Shown here one piece after another: positions 1-8,828 of a stretch of DNA of 64,000 bases. Both the position numbers and the translations under genes were made by a program. The stretch spans positions 1 through 64,000 of the forward strand of contig CANQMT010000012.1 of the NCBI GenBank assembly GCA_947625055.1, written 5' to 3'. The stretch is from an uncultured Monoglobus sp. GTDB taxonomy: Bacteria; Bacillota; Clostridia; Monoglobales; Monoglobaceae. The notes under the pieces are model-generated. The model was not told the DNA's origin. It saw only the letters and a program-made list of their open reading frames with translations, and did not search any database. Numbering within the stretch: the first letter of the stretch is position 1; each line of letters begins with the position of its first letter.

Positions 1-157
1 CTCTCGATGGTCTGTTTGCTATACTCTCTTTATCCTGTATTATATACATTGTCTTTTGTTTTTTGTTTCAACCTTTAAATCTCCTTTCGGTATTATGTAG
101 TTATTTTATATTAATTATTTTTCAAATATTTTATATGGTTATATCGTAAACGGCTGT

Positions 158-1531
158 TTATCCGTCCGGCTGTATGTTAAGGCGGATACGCGTCGTGAAC
201 ATTTCTTTTTCACCGTTGAAACGGAACAATGCGCTTCCGCCGTATTTTTGCGCGGTGTGCGCTATGCTGCGCAGTCCGTATCCCACGCCGGAACGGCCGC
301 TCAGGAAGGCTTCGGCCGGCAGGAACCCGTCCTCGGTCATAAAATACTGAGCGATGCGTACGCCTTTGCAGGAATTGGATATTTCGATCGCGAGAGAATT
401 CATAACGGTACCTATTTTTATGTTGATCCATTTGTCGTCCGGGCATTTGCCGCAGGCTTTGACCGCGTTTTCCATAGCGTTGCCGAACATTACTGTAAGA
501 TCCGACGGCTCGATATTCAGCTCCCCGCATTCCGCCTGCACGTTGCAGCGTATCCCCTCGTCTCTTGCAAGGCTCGTATAGTAGCACAGAAGTCCGTTTA
601 CCGTCATGTTTTTGCAATATACTTCATTATCTGTTTTAACGGTGGCGTCGATCAGATTTGAAAGATAATCCCTTATTTCATTTTTGTGTCCTCTTTCAAA
701 CATATCATTCAGTATGTTGTAATGGTGGCGCAGATCATGGCGCATTCTTCGGGTGTTTTCCATATCGCCGACTATCTTTTCGTATTGCAGATGCATGATC
801 TCAATAGCGCGGCTGTGCTCGTTATCGCGCTTGCGGCGCACCGATTCGCGGAAAATAAGCCAGTATATTAATAATTGGTTCAAAGTCAGGAACAGGAGCA
901 GCGGTATATAAACAAGGGAATGGACAATCTTACCGTATAATGTGTCGCAGTAGATAGTCAGGAATAAATAAACGAGAGTCGATATTATTTCAATAACGAA
1001 TTCGTGCTTCATATTACGCGGATCTATCATTTGTATATACTCTTTCAGAGGGCGAATAACGATCGCCAGAGTCAAAGGCAGCAGCAAAGCGGTCGTGGCG
1101 GCGTACAGCACCAAGAATCTGAAGTTATAAGGATATAACGTGGTGTCGGGAATGTTGGGAAAAAGGAAGGCGTGTAATATATTGACCGTCACAAATTCCG
1201 TTTCAGCATAGAACAGCACAATGAAAAAAACCATAAGTTTTTTGATCGTCGATTCGCGCACAATGCAGATATATGCGATGAAAACAAGAATTATCGCGGC
1301 GGACATGAACGTGTTTGAAAATACGATATGTCTGGGATGCATAACGGGATCGCGCAGCAAAAGCATCGCCGAAAAAATCAGCGCGGTAATTGCCGAAATG
1401 ACCGACAGCCAGATAATTACAGTCTTGCGACGAAATCGCAAAGACTCCTGAGGGAAAGGCAGAAAAATCATCAGGGCGCAGGGAAAAAACTGTATTAAAA
1501 ACCCTATGGAATTCTGGAAAAACGCTGCCAT
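158..1531 (-). CDS. GHKL-family sensor histidine kinase
   Basis: Membrane sensor kinase of the AgrC/LytS-like class, 457 residues. The first ~230 residues are hydrophobic with about six membrane segments (for example residues 40-60, 75-92, 100-120, 137-160, 185-225). A short cytoplasmic dimerisation region follows, with the likely phosphorylated His265 in MRHDLRHHYNIL. The ATP-binding GHKL domain has N-box Asn351 and Asn355 (GNAMENAVKAC) and a G-box GVGYGL near 415-420. The start codon lies behind a clear AAGGAGG. It follows the LytTR regulator by 12 bp, so the two form one leftward operon. No peptide pheromone or AgrB-type protease gene is visible beside it, so its ligand is unknown. Confidence 0.9.
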   Translation of the reverse strand: MAAFFQNSIGFLIQFFPCALMIFLPFPQESLRFRRKTVIIWLSVISAITALIFSAMLLLRDPVMHPRHIVFSNTFMSAAIILVFIAYICIVRESTIKKLMVFFIVLFYAETEFVTVNILHAFLFPNIPDTTLYPYNFRFLVLYAATTALLLPLTLAIVIRPLKEYIQMIDPRNMKHEFVIEIISTLVYLFLTIYCDTLYGKIVHSLVYIPLLLFLTLNQLLIYWLIFRESVRRKRDNEHSRAIEIMHLQYEKIVGDMENTRRMRHDLRHHYNILNDMFERGHKNEIRDYLSNLIDATVKTDNEVYCKNMTVNGLLCYYTSLARDEGIRCNVQAECGELNIEPSDLTVMFGNAMENAVKACGKCPDDKWINIKIGTVMNSLAIEISNSCKGVRIAQYFMTEDGFLPAEAFLSGRSGVGYGLRSIAHTAQKYGGSALFRFNGEKEMFTTRIRLNIQPDG

Positions 1532-1543
1532 GATCTATCCTCC

Positions 1544-2260
1544 TTAAAACCCTTTTCGCTCGGAAAGCCGATCAAACACATAGTTGTCATATGCCGCTCG
1601 GATCGCGGTGCTTTGCCGTATATTGATAGGCAGAGAAAGCCCATCCCTTAACACGCAGATATTGGTTCTCATCTGCGCTATATAATCCATATTGACGATG
1701 ATCCCGCGGTTTATTCTTAAAAAGTTTTTGTCCATTTTTTGCTCTATATCGCTGAATGACATACGGATCTTGAGGCGCCGTCCGTCGGTCAGCAAAATAT
1801 TGACAGAATGATTGTCGCTTTCGACCAGACAGATCTGATCCAGAAATACCGTGTGCCTGTTGGTGCCGGATTTTAGCGTGATGCTGACTCTTTTTTTCGC
1901 GCGGAACTCGGTGAGCCGCTTGAAGGCCTCTATTATTCCGTCGGTCGTCACGGGCTTTATCAAATAGTGCATGGCGTAAAGTGAAAACGCCTCAACGGCG
2001 AAGTCGCGGCTTACCGTAACGAAGACGATCCCGGTGTCGGGCGAGATCGTCCGAAGCTCCGTCGCGATGTCTATCCCGTTCTCTCCGGGCAGATAAATGT
2101 CCAAAAACACAATGTCAAACGGCGGCTGCTGTTTAGCAGACGCAAGCAGAGCAGCGCCGCTGAAATATTTCTCCGCGCTCCGCGTCGGATCCCAGCCTTT
2201 TAACGCGCTTTCAAGCTGTTCCATTTCTCTCAAATCATCGTCACAAACCGCAATACGCAT
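1544..2260 (-). CDS. LytTR-family response regulator
   Basis: Response regulator of 238 residues, partner of the adjacent kinase. The N-terminal receiver domain begins MRIAVCDDD, with acidic pocket residues 7-9, phosphoacceptor Asp54 in VFLDIYLPG and the conserved Lys in YLIKPVT near residue 100. The C-terminal half (about 130-238) is a LytTR DNA-binding domain, recognisable by VESDNHSVNI, LRINRGIIVNMDYI and the closing strand region. The start at 2260 is preferred over an in-frame upstream ATG because AGGAGG sits 7 bases before it and the receiver fold starts there. A promoter lies at 2336-2364. Regulated genes cannot be named from the sequence. Confidence 0.9.
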   Translation of the reverse strand: MRIAVCDDDLREMEQLESALKGWDPTRSAEKYFSGAALLASAKQQPPFDIVFLDIYLPGENGIDIATELRTISPDTGIVFVTVSRDFAVEAFSLYAMHYLIKPVTTDGIIEAFKRLTEFRAKKRVSITLKSGTNRHTVFLDQICLVESDNHSVNILLTDGRRLKIRMSFSDIEQKMDKNFLRINRGIIVNMDYIAQMRTNICVLRDGLSLPINIRQSTAIRAAYDNYVFDRLSERKGF

Positions 2261-2335
2261 CCGTATACCTCCTAAGATCCGGTAAGCTGTGCCGTGTATA
2301 TCGTCAATGTCGGACCGCACAAAAGATACAATATA

Positions 2336-2364
2336 ATTATAACACAGTAGCTTTTTGTTTTCAA
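2336..2364 (-). promoter_or_regulatory. Promoter of the LytTR regulator/kinase operon
   Basis: On the minus strand, TTGAAA (2359-2364), a 17-base spacer, then TATAAT (2336-2341) preceded by an extended TGT. This leaves an untranslated leader of about 70 bases before the regulator start. A single LytTR-like half site (TAAGTTCGG) occurs further upstream, but no second copy at the expected spacing is clear. Confidence 0.75.
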
Positions 2365-2479
2365 CATAATTTTGTCGTCATTTACGCAGTCAAACGTGAG
2401 TTTCACGAAATTCATATATAAGTTGCGGCGGCCTGAGCAGCCGAACTTAATCACGCGGATGAACGCGCCTTAAATGAAA

Positions 2480-2506
2480 TTACCCCCGAACGTCTGTCGG
2501 GGGTAA
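2480..2506 (-). terminator. Terminator of nrdD
   Basis: Perfect 10-bp stem (TTACCCCCGA / TCGGGGGTAA) with a 7-base loop, placed 6 bases past the nrdD stop. The run of T residues on the minus strand is only moderate. Confidence 0.7.
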
Positions 2507-2512
2507 CGGATG

Positions 2513-4876
2513 TTATTTGTCTTCGCTTCTCGGGGGCGCTCCCACATGCATGTGTTTTACGCGGTCGCGCACCTCGGCCTTCTTGGCGTCGTTAAATCTG
2601 TCAAGAGTTCCCGCGAGATAGCCGGTAACGCGCCTTATGCGCTCAATTCCGATCACTTCGCCGTCCTCGCCGGTCTCGACAGCCTTGCGTCCGCAGCCCG
2701 GGCACTCGTCGTTGATTATTCCGGTATAGCCGCAGACGGGGTCGCGGTCAACGGGGTGATTGATGCTGCCGTATCCCACGCCGCATTCCTTCATATATCT
2801 TATAACGCTCTCGAAGGCCTCAAGGTTTGTCGTCGGGTCTCCGTCAAGCTCGATGTACGAGATGTGACCGCCGTTGGTCAGCGCGTGATAGGGAGCCTCA
2901 AGCTCGATCTTTTCATAGGCGCTTATCGGATAGTATACAGGAATGTGGAACGAGTTGGTGTAATATTCTCTGTCCGTAACGCCGGGAATACTTCCGAACA
3001 GCTTTCGGTCGATCTTCACAAATCTGCCCGAAAGGCCCTCGGCGGGAGTCGCGATCAGTGAGAAGTTCATTCCGTATTGCTCGGTCGCCTCGTCCATGCG
3101 CTTTCTCATGTGGCCGACGATCTCAAGACCCAGATTCTGCGAGCGCCTCGACTCGCCATGGTGCTCGCCGGTCAGCGCTTTGAGGCACTCGGCAAGGCCG
3201 ATGAATCCGGCGGTAAGAGTGCCGTGTTTCAATACCTCGCCGACGGTGTCATTCTCCTTGAGCTTGTCGGAGTCGATCCAGATCCCCTGGCCCATGAGGA
3301 AGGGATAGTTCTTAACGGTCTTTGCAGCCTGGACCTTGTACCTCGCCAAAAGCTGATCTATAACCAAATCTATCTTTCTGTCAAGCTCGTCAAAGAACCA
3401 GTCAATGTCGCCCTTGGCCTTGATTGCTATTCTCGGGAGGTTGATCGAGGTGAAGCTCAGATTGCCGCGGCCATAGGTTATCTCTCTTGATTTGTCATAA
3501 GCGTTTGCGACAACTCTCGTCCTGCAGCCCATGTATGTCGCTTCGGTCTCGGGGCGGCCCTCAACGTAATACTGCTTGTTAAAAGGTGCGTCGAGAAAGC
3601 TGAAATTGGGGAACAGGCGCTTTGCCGAAACGCGGCACGCAAGCTTGAACAAATCGTAGTTTTTATCCTCTTTGTTGTAGTTCACGCCTTCTTTTACTTT
3701 AAATATATGTATCGGGAAGATCGGCGTTTCGCCGTTGCCCAGTCCGCGCTCCTCAGCGAGCAGCAGGTTGCGCATGACCATTCTCGCCTCCTCGGAAGTG
3801 TCTGTTCCGTAGTTCAGCGAGCTGAACGGGATCTGCGCGCCCGCGCGGGAGTGCATTGTGTTAAGGTTGTGTATAAGCGCCTCCATAGCCTGGAATGTGG
3901 CGCGGTCTGTCTCTTTCTCGGAGTTTTTCTTAATGAATCGGACAGCGCGTTTCGCGTCCTTCTCGTCCATAAGCGCGCCGAGCTTTGACGTGAGCGCCGC
4001 GATAAACTCGTCGGAATTGACAAGCTTCGGCTCCTCGCCGGTCTCATCTTTAAGCTCTGAAATTATCTTCACCGCGCTGTCCTGCGGCTCGTCGATGCCG
4101 CCCATAAGGTTGAGCGCGGCCGACAGATTCTTGGCAAACTTTTTCTTGTATGTCTTGGCGACGCCCGGAGCCATAGCATAGTCAAAATTGGGGACGCTCT
4201 GACCGCCGTGCTGGTCGTTCTGGTTCGACTGGATAGCTATGCAGCACAGGGCCGAATAGCTGGCGATGTCGTTGGGCTCACGCAGAAAGCCGTGGCCGGT
4301 GGAAAATCCGCCCTTGAACAGCTTTAAAAGATCGATCTGGCAGCAGGTGGTCGTAAGTGTCAGAAAGTCCAGATCATGGATGTGAATGTCGCCGTCCTTG
4401 TGCGCTTTCGCGTGGCGCGGATCAAGAATAAACATGTCATAAAAGCACTTGGCGCCCTCGCTGCCGTAGCGGAGCATCGTGCCCATGGCGGTGTCGCCGT
4501 CAATGTTGGCGTTTTCGCGCTTAACATCGTTGTCCTTGGCCGCCTTGAATGTCAGGTCCTCGTAAACGCGCATGAGCTGAGTGTTCATCTCGCGAACCCT
4601 GCTTCTCTGCGCGCGGTAGAGGATGAATTCCTTCGCGGTTCTTGTATGTCCGTTCTCGACCAGGATCTTCTCGACCGCGTCCTGGATCTCCTCAACGCCG
4701 GGCTTTGATATGCCGAGGCCGTTTTCAACATAATCCACGACCTGATCGGCAAGCTCAAGCGCCGTCTCGTGGTCGCTTCCGCCGAGCGCCTCCGCGGCCT
4801 TGAATATGGCGTTTGAGATCTTTGAAATGTCGAATTCCGCCTCTCTGCCGTCTCTTTTAACTATCGTCTTAATCAT
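2513..4876 (-). CDS. nrdD: Anaerobic (class III) ribonucleoside-triphosphate reductase
   Basis: Reduces ribonucleoside triphosphates to deoxyribonucleotides with a glycyl radical; 787 residues. An ATP-cone occupies residues 1-90 (IKTIVKRDGREAEFDISKI). The glycyl-radical motif RVTGYL puts the radical on about Gly752. Just before it is a zinc cysteine cluster (VCGYTGIINDECPGCG). The start at 4876 has GGGAGG upstream and gives the canonical N terminus; an in-frame codon at 4906 would add ten odd residues and run into an NrdR-like box. The activase gene nrdG, often adjacent, is not in the window: the next gene downstream is an unrelated two-component system. Tandem NrdR-like boxes over the promoter suggest NrdR repression. 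Confidence 0.96.
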   Translation of the reverse strand: MIKTIVKRDGREAEFDISKISNAIFKAAEALGGSDHETALELADQVVDYVENGLGISKPGVEEIQDAVEKILVENGHTRTAKEFILYRAQRSRVREMNTQLMRVYEDLTFKAAKDNDVKRENANIDGDTAMGTMLRYGSEGAKCFYDMFILDPRHAKAHKDGDIHIHDLDFLTLTTTCCQIDLLKLFKGGFSTGHGFLREPNDIASYSALCCIAIQSNQNDQHGGQSVPNFDYAMAPGVAKTYKKKFAKNLSAALNLMGGIDEPQDSAVKIISELKDETGEEPKLVNSDEFIAALTSKLGALMDEKDAKRAVRFIKKNSEKETDRATFQAMEALIHNLNTMHSRAGAQIPFSSLNYGTDTSEEARMVMRNLLLAEERGLGNGETPIFPIHIFKVKEGVNYNKEDKNYDLFKLACRVSAKRLFPNFSFLDAPFNKQYYVEGRPETEATYMGCRTRVVANAYDKSREITYGRGNLSFTSINLPRIAIKAKGDIDWFFDELDRKIDLVIDQLLARYKVQAAKTVKNYPFLMGQGIWIDSDKLKENDTVGEVLKHGTLTAGFIGLAECLKALTGEHHGESRRSQNLGLEIVGHMRKRMDEATEQYGMNFSLIATPAEGLSGRFVKIDRKLFGSIPGVTDREYYTNSFHIPVYYPISAYEKIELEAPYHALTNGGHISYIELDGDPTTNLEAFESVIRYMKECGVGYGSINHPVDRDPVCGYTGIINDECPGCGRKAVETGEDGEVIGIERIRRVTGYLAGTLDRFNDAKKAEVRDRVKHMHVGAPPRSEDK

Positions 4877-4900
4877 CGGAAAACCTCCCATATTATCAAA

Positions 4901-4948
4901 CCACAAGATATAGTGGTTAAATTTGTAAATTTGCGATATATATAGTAT
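4901..4948 (-). promoter_or_regulatory. Tandem NrdR boxes upstream of nrdD
   Basis: Two 16-base sites, CCACAAGATATAGTGG (4901-4916) and GCGATATATATAGTAT (4933-4948), match the NrdR-box pattern (acaCwATATATwGtgt) at 13 and 12 positions. They start 32 bases apart, about three helical turns, the spacing known for cooperative NrdR binding. The distal box covers the -10 element; the proximal one falls just after the likely transcription start. Confidence 0.75.
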
Positions 4949-4971
4949 AGCACGATTTTTTCCTATGTCAA
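4944..4971 (-). promoter_or_regulatory. nrdD promoter
   Basis: Minus-strand TTGACA (4966-4971), 16-base spacer and TATACT (4944-4949) with an extended TGC. The -10 overlaps an NrdR-like box, as expected for a repressed promoter. Confidence 0.8.
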
Positions 4972-5054
4972 GCGTTTTTTTTAATTGAAATATTTTTGTA
5001 ACATTTACATTATTTTCGGGGTTAAAAATTTTAGGATTTTTTGGTTAAAAACTC

Positions 5055-5083
5055 TTGAAAAGGCGGAAAATATATGTTATAAT
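5055..5083 (+). promoter_or_regulatory. ilvE promoter
   Basis: TTGAAA (5055-5060), 17 bases, then extended TGT-TATAAT (5078-5083). The short leader of about 48 bases has no room for a T-box. Confidence 0.75.
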
Positions 5084-5137
5084 TAATTAGTTTAAATTAA
5101 AACATTATATTTTTTATTTCAGAAAGGGTTGATAAAA

Positions 5138-6202
5138 GTGGAGATCACAATAACCAAAACACAAAATCCAAAGAGTAAGCCGAACATGCAGGATCTGCCT
5201 TTCGGAGTGTATTTTTCGGATCATATGTTTGTTATGGACTATGACGAGGGCAAGGGCTGGCATGACCCGAGAATTGTTCCCTACGGCCCGATAGAGCTTG
5301 ACCCGTCCGCCATGGTTTTCCACTACGCACAGGAGGTTTTCGAGGGCCTCAAGGCTTACAAGTCCGCCGACGGACACGTTCGCCTGTTCAGACCCGACAA
5401 GAATTTTAAAAGACTCAACGTTTCAAATGAGCGTCTGGCCATTCCCCCGATCGACGAGGAGCTCTGTCTTGAGGGTCTCAAGCAGCTTGTGGAGCTTGAC
5501 CGCGACTGGATCCCCGAGCAGGAAGGCACATCGCTTTACATCAGACCGTTCATTATCGCCACCGATCCGTTCCTTGGCGTGAGACCGTCCAACTCATATA
5601 AGTTTATGATCATCTGCTCGCCCAGCGGACTTTATTATCCCGAGGGCCTCGCTCCGGTCAAGATCTATGTTGAGGACTCGTATGTGCGCGCCGTACGCGG
5701 CGGCACGGGCTTCACAAAGACCGGCGGCAACTATGCGAGCAGCATTAGGGCGCAGGTAGTCGCGCATGAGAAGGGATATTCGCAGGTTCTCTGGCTGGAC
5801 GGAGTCGAGCAGAAATATATAGAAGAAGTTGGCTCGATGAACATATTCTTTAAGATCAACGGCGAGGTTGTGACGCCCATGCTCAACGGCAGCATATTAA
5901 GCGGCATCACAAGAATGTCAGCGATCGAGCTGCTCAAGAAGTGGGGCGTTCCCGTTTCCGAGAAGAGGATATCCATTCAGGAGGTTGCCGACGCGTATGA
6001 CAACGGAACTCTTGAGGAATGCTTCGGCACGGGTACTGCCGCTATCATCTCTCCGGTCGGCGAGCTTCGCTGGGAAGACAAGGTAATGCATATCAACAAC
6101 AATCAGATCGGTGAGATAACTCAGAGGATCTTTGATACCATAACCGACATCCAGACCGGCAAGGCCGATGACGATATGGGCTGGGTCGTAACCGTTGATT
6201 AA
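5138..6202 (+). CDS. ilvE: Branched-chain amino acid aminotransferase
   Basis: PLP enzyme of fold type IV that interconverts Leu, Ile, Val and their 2-oxo acids with glutamate/2-oxoglutarate; 354 residues. The PLP lysine is about Lys194 in [11 protein letters not shown]. Other family marks are [16 protein letters not shown] and the [10 protein letters not shown] phosphate-binding region; the sequence resembles the ~350-residue group that includes mitochondrial-type enzymes. A GTG start at 5138 is chosen because AGAAAGGG lies 9 bases upstream; a TTG nine bases earlier overlaps that site. It is monocistronic, divergent from nrdD, and ends in a strong terminator. Confidence 0.95.
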   Translation: MEITITKTQNPKSKPNMQDLPFGVYFSDHMFVMDYDEGKGWHDPRIVPYGPIELDPSAMVFHYAQEVFEGLKAYKSADGHVRLFRPDKNFKRLNVSNERLAIPPIDEELCLEGLKQLVELDRDWIPEQEGTSLYIRPFIIATDPFLGVRPSNSYKFMIICSPSGLYYPEGLAPVKIYVEDSYVRAVRGGTGFTKTGGNYASSIRAQVVAHEKGYSQVLWLDGVEQKYIEEVGSMNIFFKINGEVVTPMLNGSILSGITRMSAIELLKKWGVPVSEKRISIQEVADAYDNGTLEECFGTGTAAIISPVGELRWEDKVMHINNNQIGEITQRIFDTITDIQTGKADDDMGWVVTVD

Positions 6203-6220
6203 TTTTCGGCATATTAAAGT

Positions 6221-6255
6221 GCGCCCGCACCGCGAAAACGGCGCGGGCGCCTTTT
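6221..6255 (+). terminator. Terminator of ilvE
   Basis: 8-bp GC stem GCGCCCGC / GCGGGCGC with extra CCG/CGG pairs across the loop, followed by CTTTTC. A second GC-rich inverted repeat (6260-6301) follows immediately and ends close to the malQ ribosome site. Confidence 0.8.
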
Positions 6256-6332
6256 CATGCGGGAAGGGAACCGGGCGCTTGAGCCCTCGGCGCTTTCCCG
6301 CGGTATAAAAATAAAATTAAAGGAGAAAAATT

Positions 6333-7814
6333 ATGGAACGCGGAAGCGGAATTTTGATGCACATTTCATCATTTCCGGGTAAATACGGAATAGGAACAAT
6401 GGGCAGCGAGGCCCATCGTTTTGTTGACTTTTTGCAAAAGAGCGGGCAGAAATACTGGCAGATACTCCCGATCGGCCCGACGGGCTACGGAGACTCGCCA
6501 TATCAGTCGTTCTCAACGTTCGCGGGAAATCCTTATTTTATTGATTTTGACCTGCTGCGCGAGGACGGAGCACTTAATTTTGAGGACTACGCGTATATCG
6601 ACTGGGGAAGCGACCCGGAGAAGGTCGAGTATGAAAAGATATTTAACAACAAATTCAAGGTCCTGAAAATCGCTTATGACCGCGACAAAGCGCGCAAGAA
6701 GGCCGAGATAGACAAGTTCAGGGTCGAAAATTCGTATTGGATCGAAAATTACGCCATGTTTATGGCGCTCAAGTTTGACAGCGGGCTTAAAATGTACCGC
6801 GACTGGGACGATGACATAGTGCGCCGCGAGCCCGACGCCATAGTCAGGGTCTACAACCGCCTTGACGACGAGATCAGCTTCTGGGTCTACGTTCAGTATC
6901 GGTTTTACGAGCAGTGGAGCGGGCTGAAGAGCTACGCGAACAAGCAGGGAATAAAGATAATAGGCGACATACCGATCTATGTCGCCGAGGACAGCGCCGA
7001 CGCGTGGGCGCATAACGAAGTGCTGATGCTTGACCCCGACAGAACGCCGATCAAGGTGGCGGGCTGCCCGCCCGACGGCTACGCGCCGAAGGGCCAGCTT
7101 TGGGGGAACCCGCTGTATAACTGGGATTATCTGGCCGAGACAGGATACGAGTGGTGGATAAAACGCCTGTCGGCCGCTCTTAATATGTACGATATAGTGA
7201 GGATCGACCACTTCCGCGGCTTTGACGCGTTCTACGCGATCGAGTACGGCAAGCCCGACGCGGTCGAGGGCGAATGGCTCAAGGGCCCCGGCAGCGACTT
7301 TTTTAACCGTGTAAAGCAGGAGTTCGGCGAGACGCCGCCGCTTATTGCCGAGGACCTCGGCACCATAACCGATGATGTGCGTGCTCTGCTGAGGTTCAGC
7401 GGAATGCCCGGCATGAAGGTCATGCAGTTTGGCTTCACGCCCGGAGAGGACAGCGATTACCTTCCTCATAATTATCCCAAAAACTCTGTCGCGTATATCG
7501 GAACGCACGACAATGACACGCTCAAAGGCTGGTTTGAGACTCTTCCCGAGCATATGCGCGGGTTCGCGGTCGACTACCTGCGCCTGACGAAAGAGGAAGG
7601 CGTAAACTGGGGCTTTATCAAGTCGCTGCTCGGCAGCGCGGCGGACACCGCTATCATCACAATGCAGGATATACTTGACCTGGGCGCCGGCGCGAGAATG
7701 AACACGCCGTCCACAATGGGCGGTAACTGGACATGGCGGCTCGGAAGCACCGATGCTTTCAGCGACGAGCTCGCCGCCAAGCTGCTCAAGATTGCCAAGA
7801 CGTATTCAAGATAA
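6333..7814 (+). CDS. malQ: 4-alpha-glucanotransferase (amylomaltase)
   Basis: Transfers alpha-1,4-glucan segments during maltodextrin and glycogen metabolism (GH77); 493 residues, normal for the family. The N terminus RGSGILMHISSFPGKYGIG is typical. Catalytic residues are visible: nucleophile Asp292 in RIDHFRG, acid/base Glu340 in IAEDLG and Asp393 in GTHDND. The ATG has AAAGGAG upstream. The stop codon is the first base triplet of a three-copy 21-bp tandem repeat. No other glycogen or maltose genes are adjacent. Confidence 0.96.
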   Translation: MERGSGILMHISSFPGKYGIGTMGSEAHRFVDFLQKSGQKYWQILPIGPTGYGDSPYQSFSTFAGNPYFIDFDLLREDGALNFEDYAYIDWGSDPEKVEYEKIFNNKFKVLKIAYDRDKARKKAEIDKFRVENSYWIENYAMFMALKFDSGLKMYRDWDDDIVRREPDAIVRVYNRLDDEISFWVYVQYRFYEQWSGLKSYANKQGIKIIGDIPIYVAEDSADAWAHNEVLMLDPDRTPIKVAGCPPDGYAPKGQLWGNPLYNWDYLAETGYEWWIKRLSAALNMYDIVRIDHFRGFDAFYAIEYGKPDAVEGEWLKGPGSDFFNRVKQEFGETPPLIAEDLGTITDDVRALLRFSGMPGMKVMQFGFTPGEDSDYLPHNYPKNSVAYIGTHDNDTLKGWFETLPEHMRGFAVDYLRLTKEEGVNWGFIKSLLGSAADTAIITMQDILDLGAGARMNTPSTMGGNWTWRLGSTDAFSDELAAKLLKIAKTYSR

Positions 7815-7874
7815 AACAAAATGTTTGAGAAGTAAAACAAATTTTTCGAGAAGTAAAACAAAATTTTTCAAAAA
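7812..7874 (+). repeat. Three tandem 21-bp repeats at the malQ stop
   Basis: Three contiguous 21-base units starting TAAAACAAA (7812-7832, 7833-7853, 7854-7874). Copies 1 and 2 end in GAGAAG; the third has diverged at its end. The first TAA is the malQ stop, so each unit repeats an in-frame stop. Confidence 0.8.
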
Positions 7875-7889
7875 AATTGAAAATTTCTC

Positions 7890-7918
7890 TTGCATTCCCG
7901 AAAACGGTGTGATATAAT
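7890..7918 (+). promoter_or_regulatory. rpsB-tsf promoter
   Basis: TTGCAT (7890-7895), 17 bases, TATAAT (7913-7918). Transcription would start near 7925. Confidence 0.75.
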
Positions 7919-7924
7919 ACTTTT

Positions 7925-8049
7925 CTGTGTGAAGTCACACAAAAATTAAATACGCACGTCCCGCGATTTTTTCGGTTGTGCCGCGATCCCATGTCGGTTC
8001 CGGAAAAAGCAGACCGGGGCGGAGGTATAACTTTACGGAGGTGTAAATC
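7925..8049 (+). promoter_or_regulatory. Long rpsB leader with 5' hairpin
   Basis: An untranslated leader of about 125 bases. It opens with the inverted repeat TGTGTGA-AG-TCACACA (7926-7941) right at the predicted transcript start, has further GC-rich segments able to pair, and ends with two copies of a CGGAGGT-like ribosome site, of which the second serves rpsB. It may be an autoregulatory ribosomal-protein leader, but I recognise no named family. Confidence 0.4.
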
Positions 8050-8793
8050 ATGGGAGTAGTTCAGATGAAGCAGTTACTGGAGGCAGGCGTTCACTTCGGA
8101 CACCAGACACGCCGCTGGAACCCCAAAATGGCTGAGTACATTTTTACGGAGAGAAACGGCATCTATATCATTGACCTTCAGAAAACTGTGAAGAAAATTG
8201 AGGAAGCGTATTACTTTACGCGCGACATCGCAGCCGAAGGCGGCTCGGTTCTGTTTGTTGGAACCAAGAAGCAGGCTCAGGAAGCGATCAAGGAAGAGGC
8301 CGAGAGAACGGGTATGTTCTATGTCAACGCGAGATGGCTGGGCGGAATGCTCACAAACTTCAAGACCATCAAGCAGAGAATAGGCAGACTGTATCAGCTC
8401 GAGAAGATGACCGAGGACGGCACAATGGACCTTCTGCCCAAGAAAGAGGTCATAAAGCTCAACCTTGAGAAGGAGAGACTTGAGAAGTTCATGGGCGGCA
8501 TCAAGGAAATGAAGGATCTGCCCGCGGCAATTTTTGTTGTTGATCCCCGCAAGGAGAAGAATGCGATCGCCGAAGCTCACAAGCTGGGCATTCCGGTAAT
8601 CGCTATCGTTGACACCAACTGTGACCCCGAGGAAGCGGATTATCCCATTCCCGGCAACGACGACGCTATCCGCGCGGTAAAACTCATCGTCACCACGATC
8701 GGAAACGCGATCTTAGAGGGCAAGCAGGGCGAGCAGCTTGAGGACAATTCCGAGAAGGAAGAGGAAGTAAGCCTCGACATTCTTGACGAGTAA
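8050..8793 (+). CDS. rpsB: 30S ribosomal protein S2
   Basis: Small-subunit ribosomal protein, 247 residues. It shows the signature [15 protein letters not shown] near the N terminus, [25 protein letters not shown], and the [14 protein letters not shown] and [19 protein letters not shown] blocks. A charged acidic tail ends the protein. ACGGAGGTG precedes the ATG. It is followed 35 bp later by tsf in the usual rpsB-tsf operon. Confidence 0.98.
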   Translation: MGVVQMKQLLEAGVHFGHQTRRWNPKMAEYIFTERNGIYIIDLQKTVKKIEEAYYFTRDIAAEGGSVLFVGTKKQAQEAIKEEAERTGMFYVNARWLGGMLTNFKTIKQRIGRLYQLEKMTEDGTMDLLPKKEVIKLNLEKERLEKFMGGIKEMKDLPAAIFVVDPRKEKNAIAEAHKLGIPVIAIVDTNCDPEEADYPIPGNDDAIRAVKLIVTTIGNAILEGKQGEQLEDNSEKEEEVSLDILDE

Positions 8794-8828
8794 AAATGAT
8801 TTTGAACACAAGAAAGGAAGATATATAA

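Noticed and set aside
158-2260. The two-component pair as a complete agr quorum-sensing locus
   Set aside because: No AgrB or AgrD coding sequence is visible on either side within the window.
6513-7553. A 346-codon open frame antisense to malQ
   Set aside because: Shadow of codon bias in malQ; no ribosome site and no recognisable sequence.
7812-7874. Tandem repeats as a CRISPR array
   Set aside because: Units are contiguous with no spacers, and no cas genes are present.
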